From: 70-18 sp041691815
GTDB lineage: Bacteria; Pseudomonadota; Alphaproteobacteria; Acetobacterales; Acetobacteraceae
Direction: 5' to 3'
Assembly (NCBI GenBank): GCA_041691815.1
Contig: JBEPTZ010000015.1
Coordinates: 1-53,228 of the forward strand
DNA length: 53,228 nt
Shown: positions 1 through 8,410 of the stretch, in pieces
Layout: each line of letters starts with the position of its first letter
Position numbering within the stretch: the first letter of the stretch is position 1
Position numbers and translations under genes: made by a program
Notes under the pieces: model-generated
Told to the model about the DNA's origin: nothing
The model's database searches: none
What the model saw: only the letters and a program-made list of their open reading frames with translations

Positions 1-1205
1 GACAGGCCGTCATCGGCGTCCAGCACCACCTCGTCGCCTTCCATCGCCGCATCGACGATGCCGCGGGCGCCGGCCAGCACCGGGATGCCGAGGGCGCGGG
101 CCAGGATGGCGGCGTGGCCGCCGGGGCTGGCCTCCTCGACCACCGCACCGCCGATGCCGCGGGCGTGCCAGTCGAGCAGTTCGGCCGGGCCGAGGCGACG
201 GGCCAGCAGGATGGTGCCCGGGGCGACCGGTGCCGGCGGGCCGGCGGTCCCGAGGGCGGCCAGCAGCCGGCCGACCAGATCCTCGAGGTCGGCCAGCCGC
301 TCGCGCAGATACGGGTCGGTCACCCGGCGCATGCGGTCGTGCAGTTCGCCGCCGACCCGGTGCACCGCCGCCTCGGCCGAGAGGCCGCTGCGGATCGCGT
401 CGGCCACCCGGCGCAGCCAGCCGGCATCGGCGGCGACCAGCCGGTAGGCGTCGAGGATGTCACGCGAGGCGCCGCTCTCCGGCACGCTCTCACTGGGCAA
501 GCCGGCGGCGATCAGCGCGTCGATGCCGGCGCGCATCTGGCTGACCGCCTGGTCCAGCCGCTGCTGCTCGGCCGCCGGGTCCTCGGCCAGCACCCGGGCG
601 GGGGCCTGGGCCGGGCCGAGCACCGCGATCGGGCCGATCGCCAGGCCGGGCACCAGAACGGTGGCGCTGAACTGGCGCGGCATGGTGGCGAGCAGGCCCT
701 CCTCGGAGGCATCCGGGGCGGCGGTGGTGCTGAGCAGTTCGGCCAGCAGCATCGCCACCGTCTCCAGCACCTCCACCTCGTCCGGCTCGTAGCGGCGCGG
801 GGTGCGGTTCTGCACCGACAGCACACCCAGCGTGCGGCCGCCGCGCCGCACCGGCACCGCCAGCATCGAGGCGTAGGGTTCCTCGCCGGTTTCCGGGCGG
901 TAGGCGAAGCCGGGGTGGTTCTGCGCATCCGGCAGGTTGAGCGGCTGGCCGGTGGCGGCGACCAGCCCGACGATGCCCTCGCCGACCCGCAGCCGGGTGC
1001 GGCCGACCGCACCGGGTTGCAGCCCTTCGGTAGCGGCCAGCACCAGGATGTCGCCGGGGCGGAGCGCGTAGAGCGAGCAGACCTCGCTGACCAGTTCGCC
1101 GGAGACCAGCCGCATCAGTTGCGGCAGCGGCGCCTCGCCGCCGGCCACGTCGTGGGTGGCCATCAGCTCGCGCAGGCGGGACAGCAGGCGGCGCGGCGTG
1201 GACAT
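1..1205 (-). CDS. ptsP: PTS-Ntr enzyme I (GAF domain PEP-protein phosphotransferase), 5' part
   Basis: The first 401 residues are visible and the gene continues off the left edge. Residues about 20-155 form a GAF domain, followed from about 175 by the EI swivelling domain. The phospho-accepting histidine is His364 in GGHAAILARALGIPV, the PTS enzyme I signature. The PEP-binding TIM barrel is outside the window. In this family EI-Ntr transfers phosphate from PEP to NPr, a regulatory rather than sugar-import pathway, and the GAF domain senses small ligands. The start is the ATG at 1205, 23 nt after the nitronate monooxygenase stop, so it is probably the last visible gene of a lysC-NMO-ptsP operon. 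lysC-ptsP adjacency is common in Alphaproteobacteria. Confidence 0.93.
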   Translation of the reverse strand, partial: MSTPRRLLSRLRELMATHDVAGGEAPLPQLMRLVSGELVSEVCSLYALRPGDILVLAATEGLQPGAVGRTRLRVGEGIVGLVAATGQPLNLPDAQNHPGFAYRPETGEEPYASMLAVPVRRGGRTLGVLSVQNRTPRRYEPDEVEVLETVAMLLAELLSTTAAPDASEEGLLATMPRQFSATVLVPGLAIGPIAVLGPAQAPARVLAEDPAAEQQRLDQAVSQMRAGIDALIAAGLPSESVPESGASRDILDAYRLVAADAGWLRRVADAIRSGLSAEAAVHRVGGELHDRMRRVTDPYLRERLADLEDLVGRLLAALGTAGPPAPVAPGTILLARRLGPAELLDWHARGIGGAVVEEASPGGHAAILARALGIPVLAGARGIVDAAMEGDEVVLDADDGL

Positions 1206-1228
1206 GGCCGCGCCCCCCCGCCCCGGAC

Positions 1229-2275
1229 TCAGACCGTAGCCGCCGGCCGGCCGCGCAGGGCCAGCGCGGCGGTGGCCTGGGCGACCAGTTCGCTGATGAT
1301 CTCGGCGACGCTCTGGATGCTGGTGACCATGCCGACCGACTGGCCGGCCATCACCGAGCCGCCCTCGACATCGCCATCGATCACCGCGCGGCGCAGCGCG
1401 CCGGCCCAGAAATGCTCGATATCAAGCTGGGCGGCCTCCTTGGTCAGTTCGCCGGACTGGAAGCGGGCGAGGGTGGCGGCCTGATGCGCCAGGAACCGCT
1501 TGGTGCCCTCGTTGACCAGGCCGCGCACCGGGATCACCGGGAAGCGTTCGTCGAGCTGCACGGTGGGCAGCGCGTCGCGGGCGTTGGCGCGGATGAAGGC
1601 GCGCTTGAAGTTGTCATGCGCGATGCTCTCCGCCGAGGCGGCGAAGCGGGTGCCGAGTTGCGCGCCGGCAGCGCCCATTTCCAGATAGCCGAGGATCGCC
1701 TCGCCGCGCCCGAGGCCGCCGGCGACGAACACCGGCACCTCGCGCAGATGCGGCAGGATCTCCTGCGCCAGCACGGTGAGCGACACCGGGCCGATATGGC
1801 CGCCCGCCTCGCTGCCCTCGATGACGATGGCGTCCGCCCCCGAGCGCACCAGCCGTTTGGCCAGCCCGAGCGCCGGGGTGAAGGCGACCAGTCTGGCGCC
1901 GCTGTCCTTCACCGCGGCGACCGCGCCGCGCGGCGGGATGCCGCCGGCCAGCACGACATGGCCGACCCCGGCGGCGAGGCAAACCTGCACCAGGTCGTCG
2001 AGCTGCGGGTGCATGGTGATCAGGTTGACGCCGAACGGCTTGCTGGTCATCGCCTGGGTGCCGGCGATCTCGGCTTCCAGCTGGGCCGGGTTCATCGCGC
2101 CGCAGGCGATGACGCCGAAGCCGCCGGCGTTGGAGATGGCGGCGACCAGATGCCGCTCGCTGACCCAGCTCATGGCGCCGCCCATGATGGCATAGTCGAC
2201 GCCGAGGAAGGCGCGGCCGCGCGCCCACAGCCGGTCCAACTCGGCGCGCGCGGCGATCAGGTCCGGGTCAGGCAT
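1229..2275 (-). CDS. NAD(P)H-dependent flavin oxidoreductase, nitronate monooxygenase/FabK-like
   Basis: This 348-residue FMN TIM-barrel protein has the family landmarks: an N-terminal MGGAMSW loop, the catalytic-type histidine His160 in EGSEAGGHIG, and phosphate-binding AGGLGRG at 185-191. Relatives oxidise alkyl nitronates (class I nitronate monooxygenase) or reduce enoyl-ACP (FabK); sequence alone does not separate these. The ATG at 2275 overlaps the lysC stop (2268-2270) by 8 nt, so translation is probably coupled to lysC. An in-frame extension upstream of this ATG lies inside lysC and is not supported. ptsP follows after 23 nt. The gene sits between two genes that are usually neighbours and may be a lineage-specific insertion. 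Confidence 0.88.
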   Translation of the reverse strand: MPDPDLIAARAELDRLWARGRAFLGVDYAIMGGAMSWVSERHLVAAISNAGGFGVIACGAMNPAQLEAEIAGTQAMTSKPFGVNLITMHPQLDDLVQVCLAAGVGHVVLAGGIPPRGAVAAVKDSGARLVAFTPALGLAKRLVRSGADAIVIEGSEAGGHIGPVSLTVLAQEILPHLREVPVFVAGGLGRGEAILGYLEMGAAGAQLGTRFAASAESIAHDNFKRAFIRANARDALPTVQLDERFPVIPVRGLVNEGTKRFLAHQAATLARFQSGELTKEAAQLDIEHFWAGALRRAVIDGDVEGGSVMAGQSVGMVTSIQSVAEIISELVAQATAALALRGRPAATV

Positions 2276-3497
2276 CGAGGCCGTAAGCGGTATGCAGGGC
2301 GCGGACCGCGAGTTCGGTGTAGTCCACCGCAATCAGCACCGAGACTTTGATCTCGCTGGTGGAGATCACCAGGATGTTGATGCCCTTGGAGGCCAGGGTG
2401 GCGAACATGGTGTTGGCGACGCCGGCATGGCTGCGCATGCCGACGCCGACCACGCTGATTTTGGCCACGTCCGGGTCGGTCACCATCTCGATGAAGCCGA
2501 TCTGCTCCCGGTGCGCCAGCAGGATCGCCTGGGCGCGGGCGAGGTCGGCACGGCCGACGGTGAAGGTCATGTCGGTGGTGGCGTCGGCCGAGACGTTCTG
2601 CACGATCATATCGACGTTGACATTGGCGTCGGACAGCGGGCCGAAGATCGCCGCGGCGATGCCCGGACGGTCCGGCACCCGGCGGACCGTCACCTTGGCC
2701 TCGTCGCGCGAGTAGGCGATGCCCGACACAATTTCCTTTTCCACGATCTCGTCCTCGTCCACCACAAGCGTTCCGGGCAGTGCGCCCCCGGTCGTTTCAT
2801 CGAAGCTGGAGAGCACCTGCACCCGCACGCGCTCCTTCATCGCCAGTTCCACGCTGCGGGTCTGCAGCACCTTGGCGCCGACGGAAGCCAGTTCCAGCAT
2901 TTCCTCGTAGGCGATCTTGGCCAGTTTGCGCGCCCTTGGCACGATTCGCGGGTCGGTTGTGTATATGCCGTCGACATCCGTATAGATATCGCAGCGATCG
3001 GCGCGCAACGCGGCGGCCAGCGCCACCGCCGAGGTGTCCGAGCCGCCGCGGCCCAGCGTGGTGACCCGGTTGTCCGGGCCGATGCCCTGGAAGCCGGCGA
3101 TCACCGACACCTGGCCGATGCCCATGCGGCGGATCAGTTCGGCGCCGTCGATGCTGTCGATGCGGGCTTTGCCGTGGGCACCGTCGGTGCGCAGGGCGAT
3201 CTGCCAGCCTTGCCAGGAGCGCGCCTCGACGCCGATTTCCTGCAGCGCGATGGCCAGCAGCGCGGAGGTGACCTGCTCGCCGGTGGCGACCACGGCGTCG
3301 TATTCGCGGGCGTCGTGCATCGGCGACAGGTCCTGGCAGTATTTCACCAGCCGGTTGGTGACGCCGGCCATGGCGGAGACCACGACGGCGACCTCGTGCC
3401 CGTCATCGACCTCGCGCTTGACTCGGGCGGCGACGTTGCGGATGCGTTCGAGATCGGCGACCGAGGTGCCGCCGAATTTCATGACGATGCGAGACAT
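2268..3497 (-). CDS. lysC: aspartate kinase
   Basis: This 409-residue protein has the normal length for a monofunctional aspartokinase. It starts MSRIVMKFGGTSV, with the nucleotide-binding KFGGTS motif at residues 7-12. The amino-acid kinase domain extends to about residue 250 and is followed by two ACT domains that bind feedback inhibitors (lysine and/or threonine). It phosphorylates L-aspartate in the first step to diaminopimelate, lysine, threonine and methionine. The open frame runs much further upstream, but that part lies over divergent ubiG and is spurious; the ATG at 3497 matches family N termini, although its Shine-Dalgarno is weak. Its stop overlaps the next gene. Confidence 0.97.
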   Translation of the reverse strand: MSRIVMKFGGTSVADLERIRNVAARVKREVDDGHEVAVVVSAMAGVTNRLVKYCQDLSPMHDAREYDAVVATGEQVTSALLAIALQEIGVEARSWQGWQIALRTDGAHGKARIDSIDGAELIRRMGIGQVSVIAGFQGIGPDNRVTTLGRGGSDTSAVALAAALRADRCDIYTDVDGIYTTDPRIVPRARKLAKIAYEEMLELASVGAKVLQTRSVELAMKERVRVQVLSSFDETTGGALPGTLVVDEDEIVEKEIVSGIAYSRDEAKVTVRRVPDRPGIAAAIFGPLSDANVNVDMIVQNVSADATTDMTFTVGRADLARAQAILLAHREQIGFIEMVTDPDVAKISVVGVGMRSHAGVANTMFATLASKGINILVISTSEIKVSVLIAVDYTELAVRALHTAYGLDA

Positions 3498-3581
3498 CAG
3501 CGATTGGCCATGGTGGTGGGCGTCCAGCTTGTGCAAAGAAAGCGGCCGGCACACATAACGGGCGCGGCGGGAGTGGGCAAC

Positions 3582-4283
3582 ATGGCGGCGAGCGTTTCGG
3601 CGGAGGAAATCGCGCGGTTCGACGCGCTGGCCGGGCAATGGTGGGACCCGGACGGGCCGATGCGGCCGCTGCACCGGATGAATCCGCTGCGGGTGGGCTG
3701 GGTCGATACGCGCATCCGGGCGCGGTTCCAGGGTCCGGTGCGGCTGCTGGATGTCGGCTGCGGCGCCGGGCTGGCGGCCGAGGCGCTGGCGCGGCTGGGG
3801 CATGAGGTGCTGGGGCTGGATGCCGCCGGGGCGGCGATCGAGGCGGCGCGCGTGCATGCCGAGGGGCAGGGGTTGCGGCTGGTCTATCGCGAGGGGCTGG
3901 CCGAGGCGTTGCTGGCCGAGGGGGCGCGGTTCCAGGTGATCACCGCGCTGGAGGTGATCGAGCATGTGCCGGACCAGGGGGCGTTTCTGGCCACGCTGGC
4001 CGGGCTGCTGGAGCCGGGCGGGCTGCTCTTCGTCTCGACGCTGAACCGCACCAGGCGGTCGTGGCTAGTGGCGATCGCCGGGGCGGAATATCTGCTGCGC
4101 TGGCTGCCGGTGGGCACCCATGACTGGCACCGCTTCGTGACGCCGGCGGAACTGGGATGGCAGTTGCGCGCCGCCGGGCTGCTTGTTGCCGATATCGCCG
4201 GGATGAGCATGGACCCGCTCGGCGGCTGGCGGGCGACGCGGGATATGGCGGTGAATTACATCGCGGCGGCGGCGAAGGATTGA
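3582..4283 (+). CDS. ubiG: 3-demethylubiquinol/polyprenyl-dihydroxybenzoate O-methyltransferase
   Basis: This 233-residue class I SAM methyltransferase has motif I as LLDVGCGAGL (DVGCGAG at 57-63). The N-terminal EEIARFDALAGQWWDPDG segment and the C-terminal MSMDPLGGWR and NYIA segments are diagnostic of UbiG. It catalyses both O-methylations of ubiquinone biosynthesis at the membrane. The ATG at 3582 is preceded by GGGAGTGGGC. The frame is open far upstream but overlaps lysC on the other strand, so that extension is rejected. ubiG divergent from lysC is a recurrent alphaproteobacterial arrangement; the 84-bp gap between them should hold both promoters. Confidence 0.95.
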   Translation: MAASVSAEEIARFDALAGQWWDPDGPMRPLHRMNPLRVGWVDTRIRARFQGPVRLLDVGCGAGLAAEALARLGHEVLGLDAAGAAIEAARVHAEGQGLRLVYREGLAEALLAEGARFQVITALEVIEHVPDQGAFLATLAGLLEPGGLLFVSTLNRTRRSWLVAIAGAEYLLRWLPVGTHDWHRFVTPAELGWQLRAAGLLVADIAGMSMDPLGGWRATRDMAVNYIAAAAKD

Positions 4284-4293
4284 TGGGTGAAAT

Positions 4294-4307
4294 CTGCCCC
4301 TTGGCAG
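4294..4307. terminator. small hairpin between convergent ubiG and racemase
   Basis: CTGCC and GGCAG pair around a CCTT loop, 10 nt after the ubiG stop and 21 nt from the racemase stop. The stem is only 5 bp and there is no T tract, so a terminator role is weakly supported. Confidence 0.3.
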
Positions 4308-4328
4308 TGACCGCGCCGTAGCCACCGT

Positions 4329-5024
4329 TCAGCCAGCCAGGGCCATCTCGATCGCCGCTTTGGCGTGCAGCGCGGTGGTGTCGAAGATCGGCACCGCGCT
4401 ATCCTCGGGCCGCACCAGAAGCATAATCTCGGTGCAACCCAGGATCACCGCCTCGGCGCCGTCCTCGACCATGCGGGCGATGACCGCGCGGTAGGCGGCT
4501 CTCGACACCGGCAGCACCTTCCCGGCAACCAGTTCCTGGTAGATGATCCGGTGAACAGTTGCGCGATCCTCGGCGCCGGGAACGATGACGCTCAAGCCAT
4601 GCTGCTGCGTCAGCCGGCCCTTGTAGAAGTCGTGCTCCATCGTGAAGGCGGTGCCGAGCAGCCCCACTTTGGTGAAGCCGGCCGCCTTGATGGCTTCCGC
4701 CGTCGGATCGGCGATATGGAGCAAGGGCACGCCCACCGCCGCCTGAACCGCAGCCGCCATCCGGTGCATGGTGTTGGTGCAGATCAGCAGCACATCCGCG
4801 CCGCCGGCCTCAAGGCGCCGCGCGGCATCGACCATGCGGGCGGTCAGGCCATCCCAGTCACCGTGATGCTGAAGCGCCTCGATCTCGGCGAAGTTGAACG
4901 ACCACAGCAGGCAGCGGGCCGACGCGGTTGGTCCAAGCCGGTCGCGAACCCCCTGATTGAGAATGCGATAATACTCCGCCGAGCTTTCCCAGCTCATCCC
5001 GCCGAGCAAACCGATCATCTGCAT
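4329..5024 (-). CDS. aspartate/glutamate racemase family protein (YgeA/RacX type)
   Basis: This 231-residue PLP-independent racemase carries both catalytic cysteines: Cys82 in ICTNTMH and Cys197 in GCTEI. The N terminus MIGLLGGMSWESSAEYYR is typical of the YgeA-like aspartate racemase branch. Relatives interconvert L- and D-amino acids (Asp, Glu, or broad range), and the substrate here is unknown. I chose the ATG at 5024 because GGAG precedes it by 7 nt; a TTG one codon upstream and an ATG two codons downstream are alternatives. It is convergent with ubiG and runs in the same direction as the DUF1178 gene upstream. Confidence 0.88.
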   Translation of the reverse strand: MQMIGLLGGMSWESSAEYYRILNQGVRDRLGPTASARCLLWSFNFAEIEALQHHGDWDGLTARMVDAARRLEAGGADVLLICTNTMHRMAAAVQAAVGVPLLHIADPTAEAIKAAGFTKVGLLGTAFTMEHDFYKGRLTQQHGLSVIVPGAEDRATVHRIIYQELVAGKVLPVSRAAYRAVIARMVEDGAEAVILGCTEIMLLVRPEDSAVPIFDTTALHAKAAIEMALAG

Positions 5025-5099
5025 CAAACCGCTCCCCGCACGCTGATCTCGGATGCGCCGATCTATCTCGCTGCCGGACGGCAGGGCACGGCGGCCCGC

Positions 5100-5555
5100 T
5101 CAGCCATCAGCCCTGGGCACCCAGGGGATGCGGGCGACCTCGATGCCGTCATCGGCCAGGGCTTCGGCTTCCTCGGGGGTGGTCTCGCCGTAGATGCCGC
5201 GGGCCTCGCTCTCGCCGGTGTGGATGCGGCGGGCCTCCTCGGCGAAATTGCCGCCGACATAGTCGCAATGCTTCTCGACCTCGGCGCGCATGCGCTGCAA
5301 CTGGGCGCGGATATGGTCGGGCAGACGCTCCGGCGCGACGGCGACCTGTTGTGATGGCGCGGGGGCGGGCGGCGGCGTCGCGGCGCGGCCCTTTTTCGGC
5401 ACCGCCGGGGCCATCAGCGCGCGCACCACCTTGGAGTCGCCACAGATCGGGCATTCCAGCAGGCCGCGCTTGGCCTGCTTGGCGAAGGAATCGCCGCTGG
5501 CGAACCAGCCGTCGAACTCGTGATCCTCGCTACAGCGCAACTGGTAGTGAATCAT
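5100..5555 (-). CDS. DUF1178 family protein
   Basis: This 151-residue protein starts MIHYQLRCSEDHEFDGWF, the characteristic DUF1178 N terminus. CSEDH and a CPICGDS pair resemble a small zinc-ribbon site. A Pro/Ala-rich linker (about 55-75) leads to a helical C-terminal part ending GIEVARIPWVPRADG. Function is unknown. In many Alphaproteobacteria DUF1178 genes lie beside a nitrilase-family gene and grxC; here grxC is adjacent but no nitrilase gene is present. The ATG at 5555 fits the family; an upstream in-frame start would add only MSSRLEG. Confidence 0.87.
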   Translation of the reverse strand: MIHYQLRCSEDHEFDGWFASGDSFAKQAKRGLLECPICGDSKVVRALMAPAVPKKGRAATPPPAPAPSQQVAVAPERLPDHIRAQLQRMRAEVEKHCDYVGGNFAEEARRIHTGESEARGIYGETTPEEAEALADDGIEVARIPWVPRADG

Positions 5556-5631
5556 GCCCTCGAGCCGTGATGACAAACGCCTGCCTTAGCAGATGGCATG
5601 CGTTGGCACTCCCGGCAAGGGACTGCCAGGG

Positions 5632-5889
5632 TCATGCCGCCAGCAGCGGGTCGAGCCCGCCGGCACGGTCCAGCGCGATGATCTCGTCGCAGCCGCCGAT
5701 GTGCCGGCCGGCGATGAAGATCTGCGGCACCGAGCTGAGGCCGCCGGAACGCTGGTAGGATTCCTCACGCTCGGGGGTGCCGTGGCGGGCGTCGATTTCG
5801 GTGTAGGCGACGCCCTTCTTGTCCAGCAACGCCTTGGCGCGCATGCAGTACGGGCACCAGGGCTGGGTGTAGATGACGATCTCGGGCAT
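5632..5889 (-). CDS. grxC: glutaredoxin 3
   Basis: This 85-residue dithiol glutaredoxin has the CPYC active site (Cys12, Cys15), the cis-proline loop SSVPQIFI, and the GGCDE glutathione-binding turn. It reduces disulfides and glutathione mixed disulfides in the cytoplasm. It lies 60 bp downstream of comF on the same strand and 76 bp upstream of the DUF1178 gene, consistent with one transcript. Length and motifs are fully typical. Confidence 0.96.
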   Translation of the reverse strand: MPEIVIYTQPWCPYCMRAKALLDKKGVAYTEIDARHGTPEREESYQRSGGLSSVPQIFIAGRHIGGCDEIIALDRAGGLDPLLAA

Positions 5890-5949
5890 CGGCGGCGGAC
5901 TCCGTGGGTGACAGCTTCATTTTGAGCGTGGATGAGTTCGCTGCAAGGG

Positions 5950-6693
5950 TTACGTTCGCATTCGCGGGTCTGGCACCCGTGCTGCGACCAGCACATCCAC
6001 TGCCGCGACGCCGGCGGCAAGCAGCGCCTCGGTGCAGGCGCCGGCGGTGGCGCCGGAGGTCAGCACGTCGTCGATCAGCAGCACGCGGCGGCCGGCAAGC
6101 GCGGCCAGGCGGGCGGGGCGCACGGCGAAGGCGCCGGCCACCATGCGCGCCCGCGCCTCGCGGTTCAGGCCCTCCAGCGTGGCGGTGGCGCGGGTGCGCC
6201 GCAGCGCGTCCGGCAGCGCCGCCACGCCGGACAGCTTCGCCAGCGCCTGGGCCAGCAGGGCGGACTGGTTGTAGCGGCGGGACACCAGTCGTCCACGGTG
6301 CAGCGGCACCGGGACCAACACCTCGGCCTGACGCAGCAGCATCGCCCCGGCGCGGGCCATCAGCGGCGCCAGGGCGGCGGCCAGTTCGGTGCGGTCGGCG
6401 TATTTCAGCGGCAATACCACCTGGCGGGATTGGTCGTCATAGGCCAGCGCCGCCCGCGCCCGGCCCCAGGGCGGCGGTGCGATAGTGCAGTTGGCGCACA
6501 GGCCACCCGGCAGCGCCTGCCCGGCATGGCTGAACGGCACGCCGCAGCGGTCGCAGCACGGGGCGGTGACGAAGCTAGTGGAAGCGAAGCAGGCGGCACA
6601 GAACTGGCCCTGGGCGCCGACCGGAGCGTCGCAGGTGAGGCAGATCGGGGGGAGCAGGGTGTCGAGCGCCAGGTGGGCGAGGAAGTTAAGCAA
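5950..6693 (-). CDS. ComF family phosphoribosyltransferase-like protein
   Basis: About 247 residues. The N-terminal part has paired cysteines (CLTC, CAAC, CDRC, CANC) like the ComF zinc domain. The rest is a type I phosphoribosyltransferase fold with the PRPP loop VLLIDDVLTSGAT near residue 205. ComF-like proteins are linked to DNA uptake in some bacteria; in Alphaproteobacteria their role is unclear. No ATG lies near the domain start. I propose TTG at 6693, directly after repeat R1. The AAGAAG of hairpin A lies just upstream and is the only SD-like sequence. A much longer reading frame passes through R1 into the rhodanese gene and is not credible. Confidence 0.85.
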   Translation of the reverse strand: MLNFLAHLALDTLLPPICLTCDAPVGAQGQFCAACFASTSFVTAPCCDRCGVPFSHAGQALPGGLCANCTIAPPPWGRARAALAYDDQSRQVVLPLKYADRTELAAALAPLMARAGAMLLRQAEVLVPVPLHRGRLVSRRYNQSALLAQALAKLSGVAALPDALRRTRATATLEGLNREARARMVAGAFAVRPARLAALAGRRVLLIDDVLTSGATAGACTEALLAAGVAAVDVLVAARVPDPRMRT

Positions 6694-6700
6694 GGGAAGT

Positions 6701-6816
6701 CTTCTTTTTGTGAACAAAAAGAAGCAAAAAAACTTTTTGCTCACTGGTCTCGGTGGCGCCGCGGTCACCGAGACCAGTGGGATGGAGTTTTTTGGTTCTT
6801 TTTTGCAAAAAAGAAC
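6701..6816 (-). repeat. three-hairpin intergenic repeat, copy R1
   Basis: Hairpin A is 6701-6724 (11-bp arms CTTCTTTTTGT/ACAAAAAGAAG) and hairpin B is 6795-6816 (perfect 22-bp palindrome with arms GTTCTTTTTT/AAAAAAGAAC around GC centre bases). The core, 6725-6794, has CAAAAAAACT/AGTTTTTTG outer pairing. Unlike other copies it encloses a perfect 14-bp stem (CACTGGTCTCGGTG at 6742-6755 with 6766-6779, 10-nt loop). GGAAG and CTTCC flank the element. It lies between the rhodanese stop (B side) and the comF start (A side). Confidence 0.93.
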
Positions 6817-6827
6817 TGCTTCCTTGC

Positions 6828-8393
6828 TTACTGACCGAACGCCACCGTGCCGTCGCGCTTGATCTCGTGCACCAGGTCGATCTCCCAGGACAGGTAGGCG
6901 TGCATCGCCTCCTCCACCCCGGAATTGCGATCGTACGGGCGCAGGTAGAAATCGACGCAGGCCTCGTCGGGCGGCGAGGTCCGGTCTTTCACCAACACGC
7001 CGCCCGACTGCTTCCAGGCCGCGGTGCCGCCGGCCAGGGCGCGCACCGGCGCGGTGGTCAGCGCCTGCAACTCCGCCACCGCGAGGCGGGCCTGTAATCC
7101 GTCCGACGAGGTGACCACCACCATCTTGGCGCCGCTCAGCTGCGGTTTCAGCGCCGCCAGCCGGGAGCGGATGCCCCAATGGGCGCCGCGGATATGGCCG
7201 TCGCGGTAGTCCACGCTGCGGGCCAGATCGATCACCACCGCATCCGGCACCGCGGTCAACTGGTCGGCGCTGATCGTCTCGACGGCGACTTCCAGTTCCG
7301 GCGCCGCGGTGGCGCAGGGCGGCTGGCCGGCGGCCAGGGCGCCTTCCACCACGAACACGTCGCGATGGCCCATCAGCCGCAGCCAGGCGGCCGACATGCG
7401 GGCGCGCACGCCGTCATCGTCGATCAGCGCGATACGGGCGCCGCGCACCCCCACCCAGGTGTCGGTGGCCTGCACCAGTTGCCCGCCGGGCGCGTTGACG
7501 CTGCGTGGGCAGGCCTTGTGGGCGAATTCCACCGGGTCGCGCACGTCCAGCACATACAGCGTGCGGCTGCCGTCGGCGGCGAAGCGTTCCAGTTCGGCGA
7601 CCGGGATCACCCGCACCCCGGTGCGCTCGGCGAACGCCTGGGCGCGGGACATGGCGAGGGCAGCGGTGCTCGGCCGGCCGACCTGGAAGCGCTCGTCGCG
7701 CCCACGGTCGCAGACCAGGCCGGCGAGTTCCCAGCCCATGGTGCCGTTGCGCAGCGCCACCACCTTGTTCGGCACCCCGGCCTGACGCAGGCTCTCGGCG
7801 CCCATGATCGAGCGGGTGCGGCCGGCGCAGTTGACCACGATCAGCGTCTCGGGGTTCGGCACCAGGTCGGCGATGCGATAGGCCAGTTCGCCGCCCGGAA
7901 CGCTCATCCCACGCGGGATCGACATGCGGCGGTATTCGGCCAGCGTTCGGCTGTCGAGCACCACCATATCGCGGCCGTCATCCAGCCACTGCTTCAGCAC
8001 CGGGGCGTCGACGCTCTCGGTGCCGTAATGGTGCTCCACCCACTCGCCGAACGCCTTGGAGGGCACGTTGACGCCGCTGAACAGCACGTAGCCGGCGGCC
8101 TCCCAGGCCCTGGTGCCGCCGGTCAGCACCGATACGTCGGTGCAGCCGATCGACTCCAGGTAGGTGGCAAGCTGTTCGGCCACGCCGCGGCCGTCATCGA
8201 CGCAGACGATGCGGGTGGCGCGGCAGGGCAGCAGCGCCCGCGCCCGCATCTCGCGGTGCGAGAACGGGCACGGCACCGCCCAGAACAGATGCGAGGCGCC
8301 GAACTCGCCCTCCTCGCGGGCATCGAGAATGGCCAGTTCGGCGCCGTCGCCAATCCAGCCGCGCAAGGTCGCGGCGTCGATCTGTTTCATCAT
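6828..8393 (-). CDS. four-domain rhodanese-like sulfurtransferase
   Basis: 521 residues containing four tandem rhodanese folds (about 1-105, 120-230, 260-365, 375-470) plus a C-terminal helical tail. Domain 2 has an active-site loop with Cys189 (VVNCAGRTRS); domain 1 has Cys64 (IVCVDDGRG). The equivalent loops of domains 3 (LIDDDGVRA) and 4 (VVTSSDGLQA) lack cysteine and are probably structural. Sulfurtransferases move sulfane sulfur from thiosulfate or persulfides to a thiol acceptor. The thiol dioxygenase gene lies 17 bp upstream on the same strand, suggesting joint cysteine/persulfide metabolism. MMK uses ATGs at 8393 and 8390 after GGGACGG. R1 follows the stop. Confidence 0.88.
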   Translation of the reverse strand: MMKQIDAATLRGWIGDGAELAILDAREEGEFGASHLFWAVPCPFSHREMRARALLPCRATRIVCVDDGRGVAEQLATYLESIGCTDVSVLTGGTRAWEAAGYVLFSGVNVPSKAFGEWVEHHYGTESVDAPVLKQWLDDGRDMVVLDSRTLAEYRRMSIPRGMSVPGGELAYRIADLVPNPETLIVVNCAGRTRSIMGAESLRQAGVPNKVVALRNGTMGWELAGLVCDRGRDERFQVGRPSTAALAMSRAQAFAERTGVRVIPVAELERFAADGSRTLYVLDVRDPVEFAHKACPRSVNAPGGQLVQATDTWVGVRGARIALIDDDGVRARMSAAWLRLMGHRDVFVVEGALAAGQPPCATAAPELEVAVETISADQLTAVPDAVVIDLARSVDYRDGHIRGAHWGIRSRLAALKPQLSGAKMVVVTSSDGLQARLAVAELQALTTAPVRALAGGTAAWKQSGGVLVKDRTSPPDEACVDFYLRPYDRNSGVEEAMHAYLSWEIDLVHEIKRDGTVAFGQ

Positions 8394-8410
8394 CCGTCCC
8401 AGCTTCCTGC

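Noticed and set aside
3529..3559. Possible ubiG promoter TTGTGC with CATAAC
   Set aside because: The -35 match is poor and the spacer is 19 bp; not strong enough to annotate.
2292..3581. Long plus-strand open frame ahead of ubiG
   Set aside because: It lies antisense to lysC, has His/Asp/Gln-rich composition typical of mirror frames of GC-rich genes, and ubiG has a good start at 3582.
6700..6860. KKKQKNF/FTKRR-type peptides at the ends of many open frames as a shared protein tag
   Set aside because: They are translations of the R-family repeats in various frames; only the TPR protein actually needs the repeat for its stop codon.
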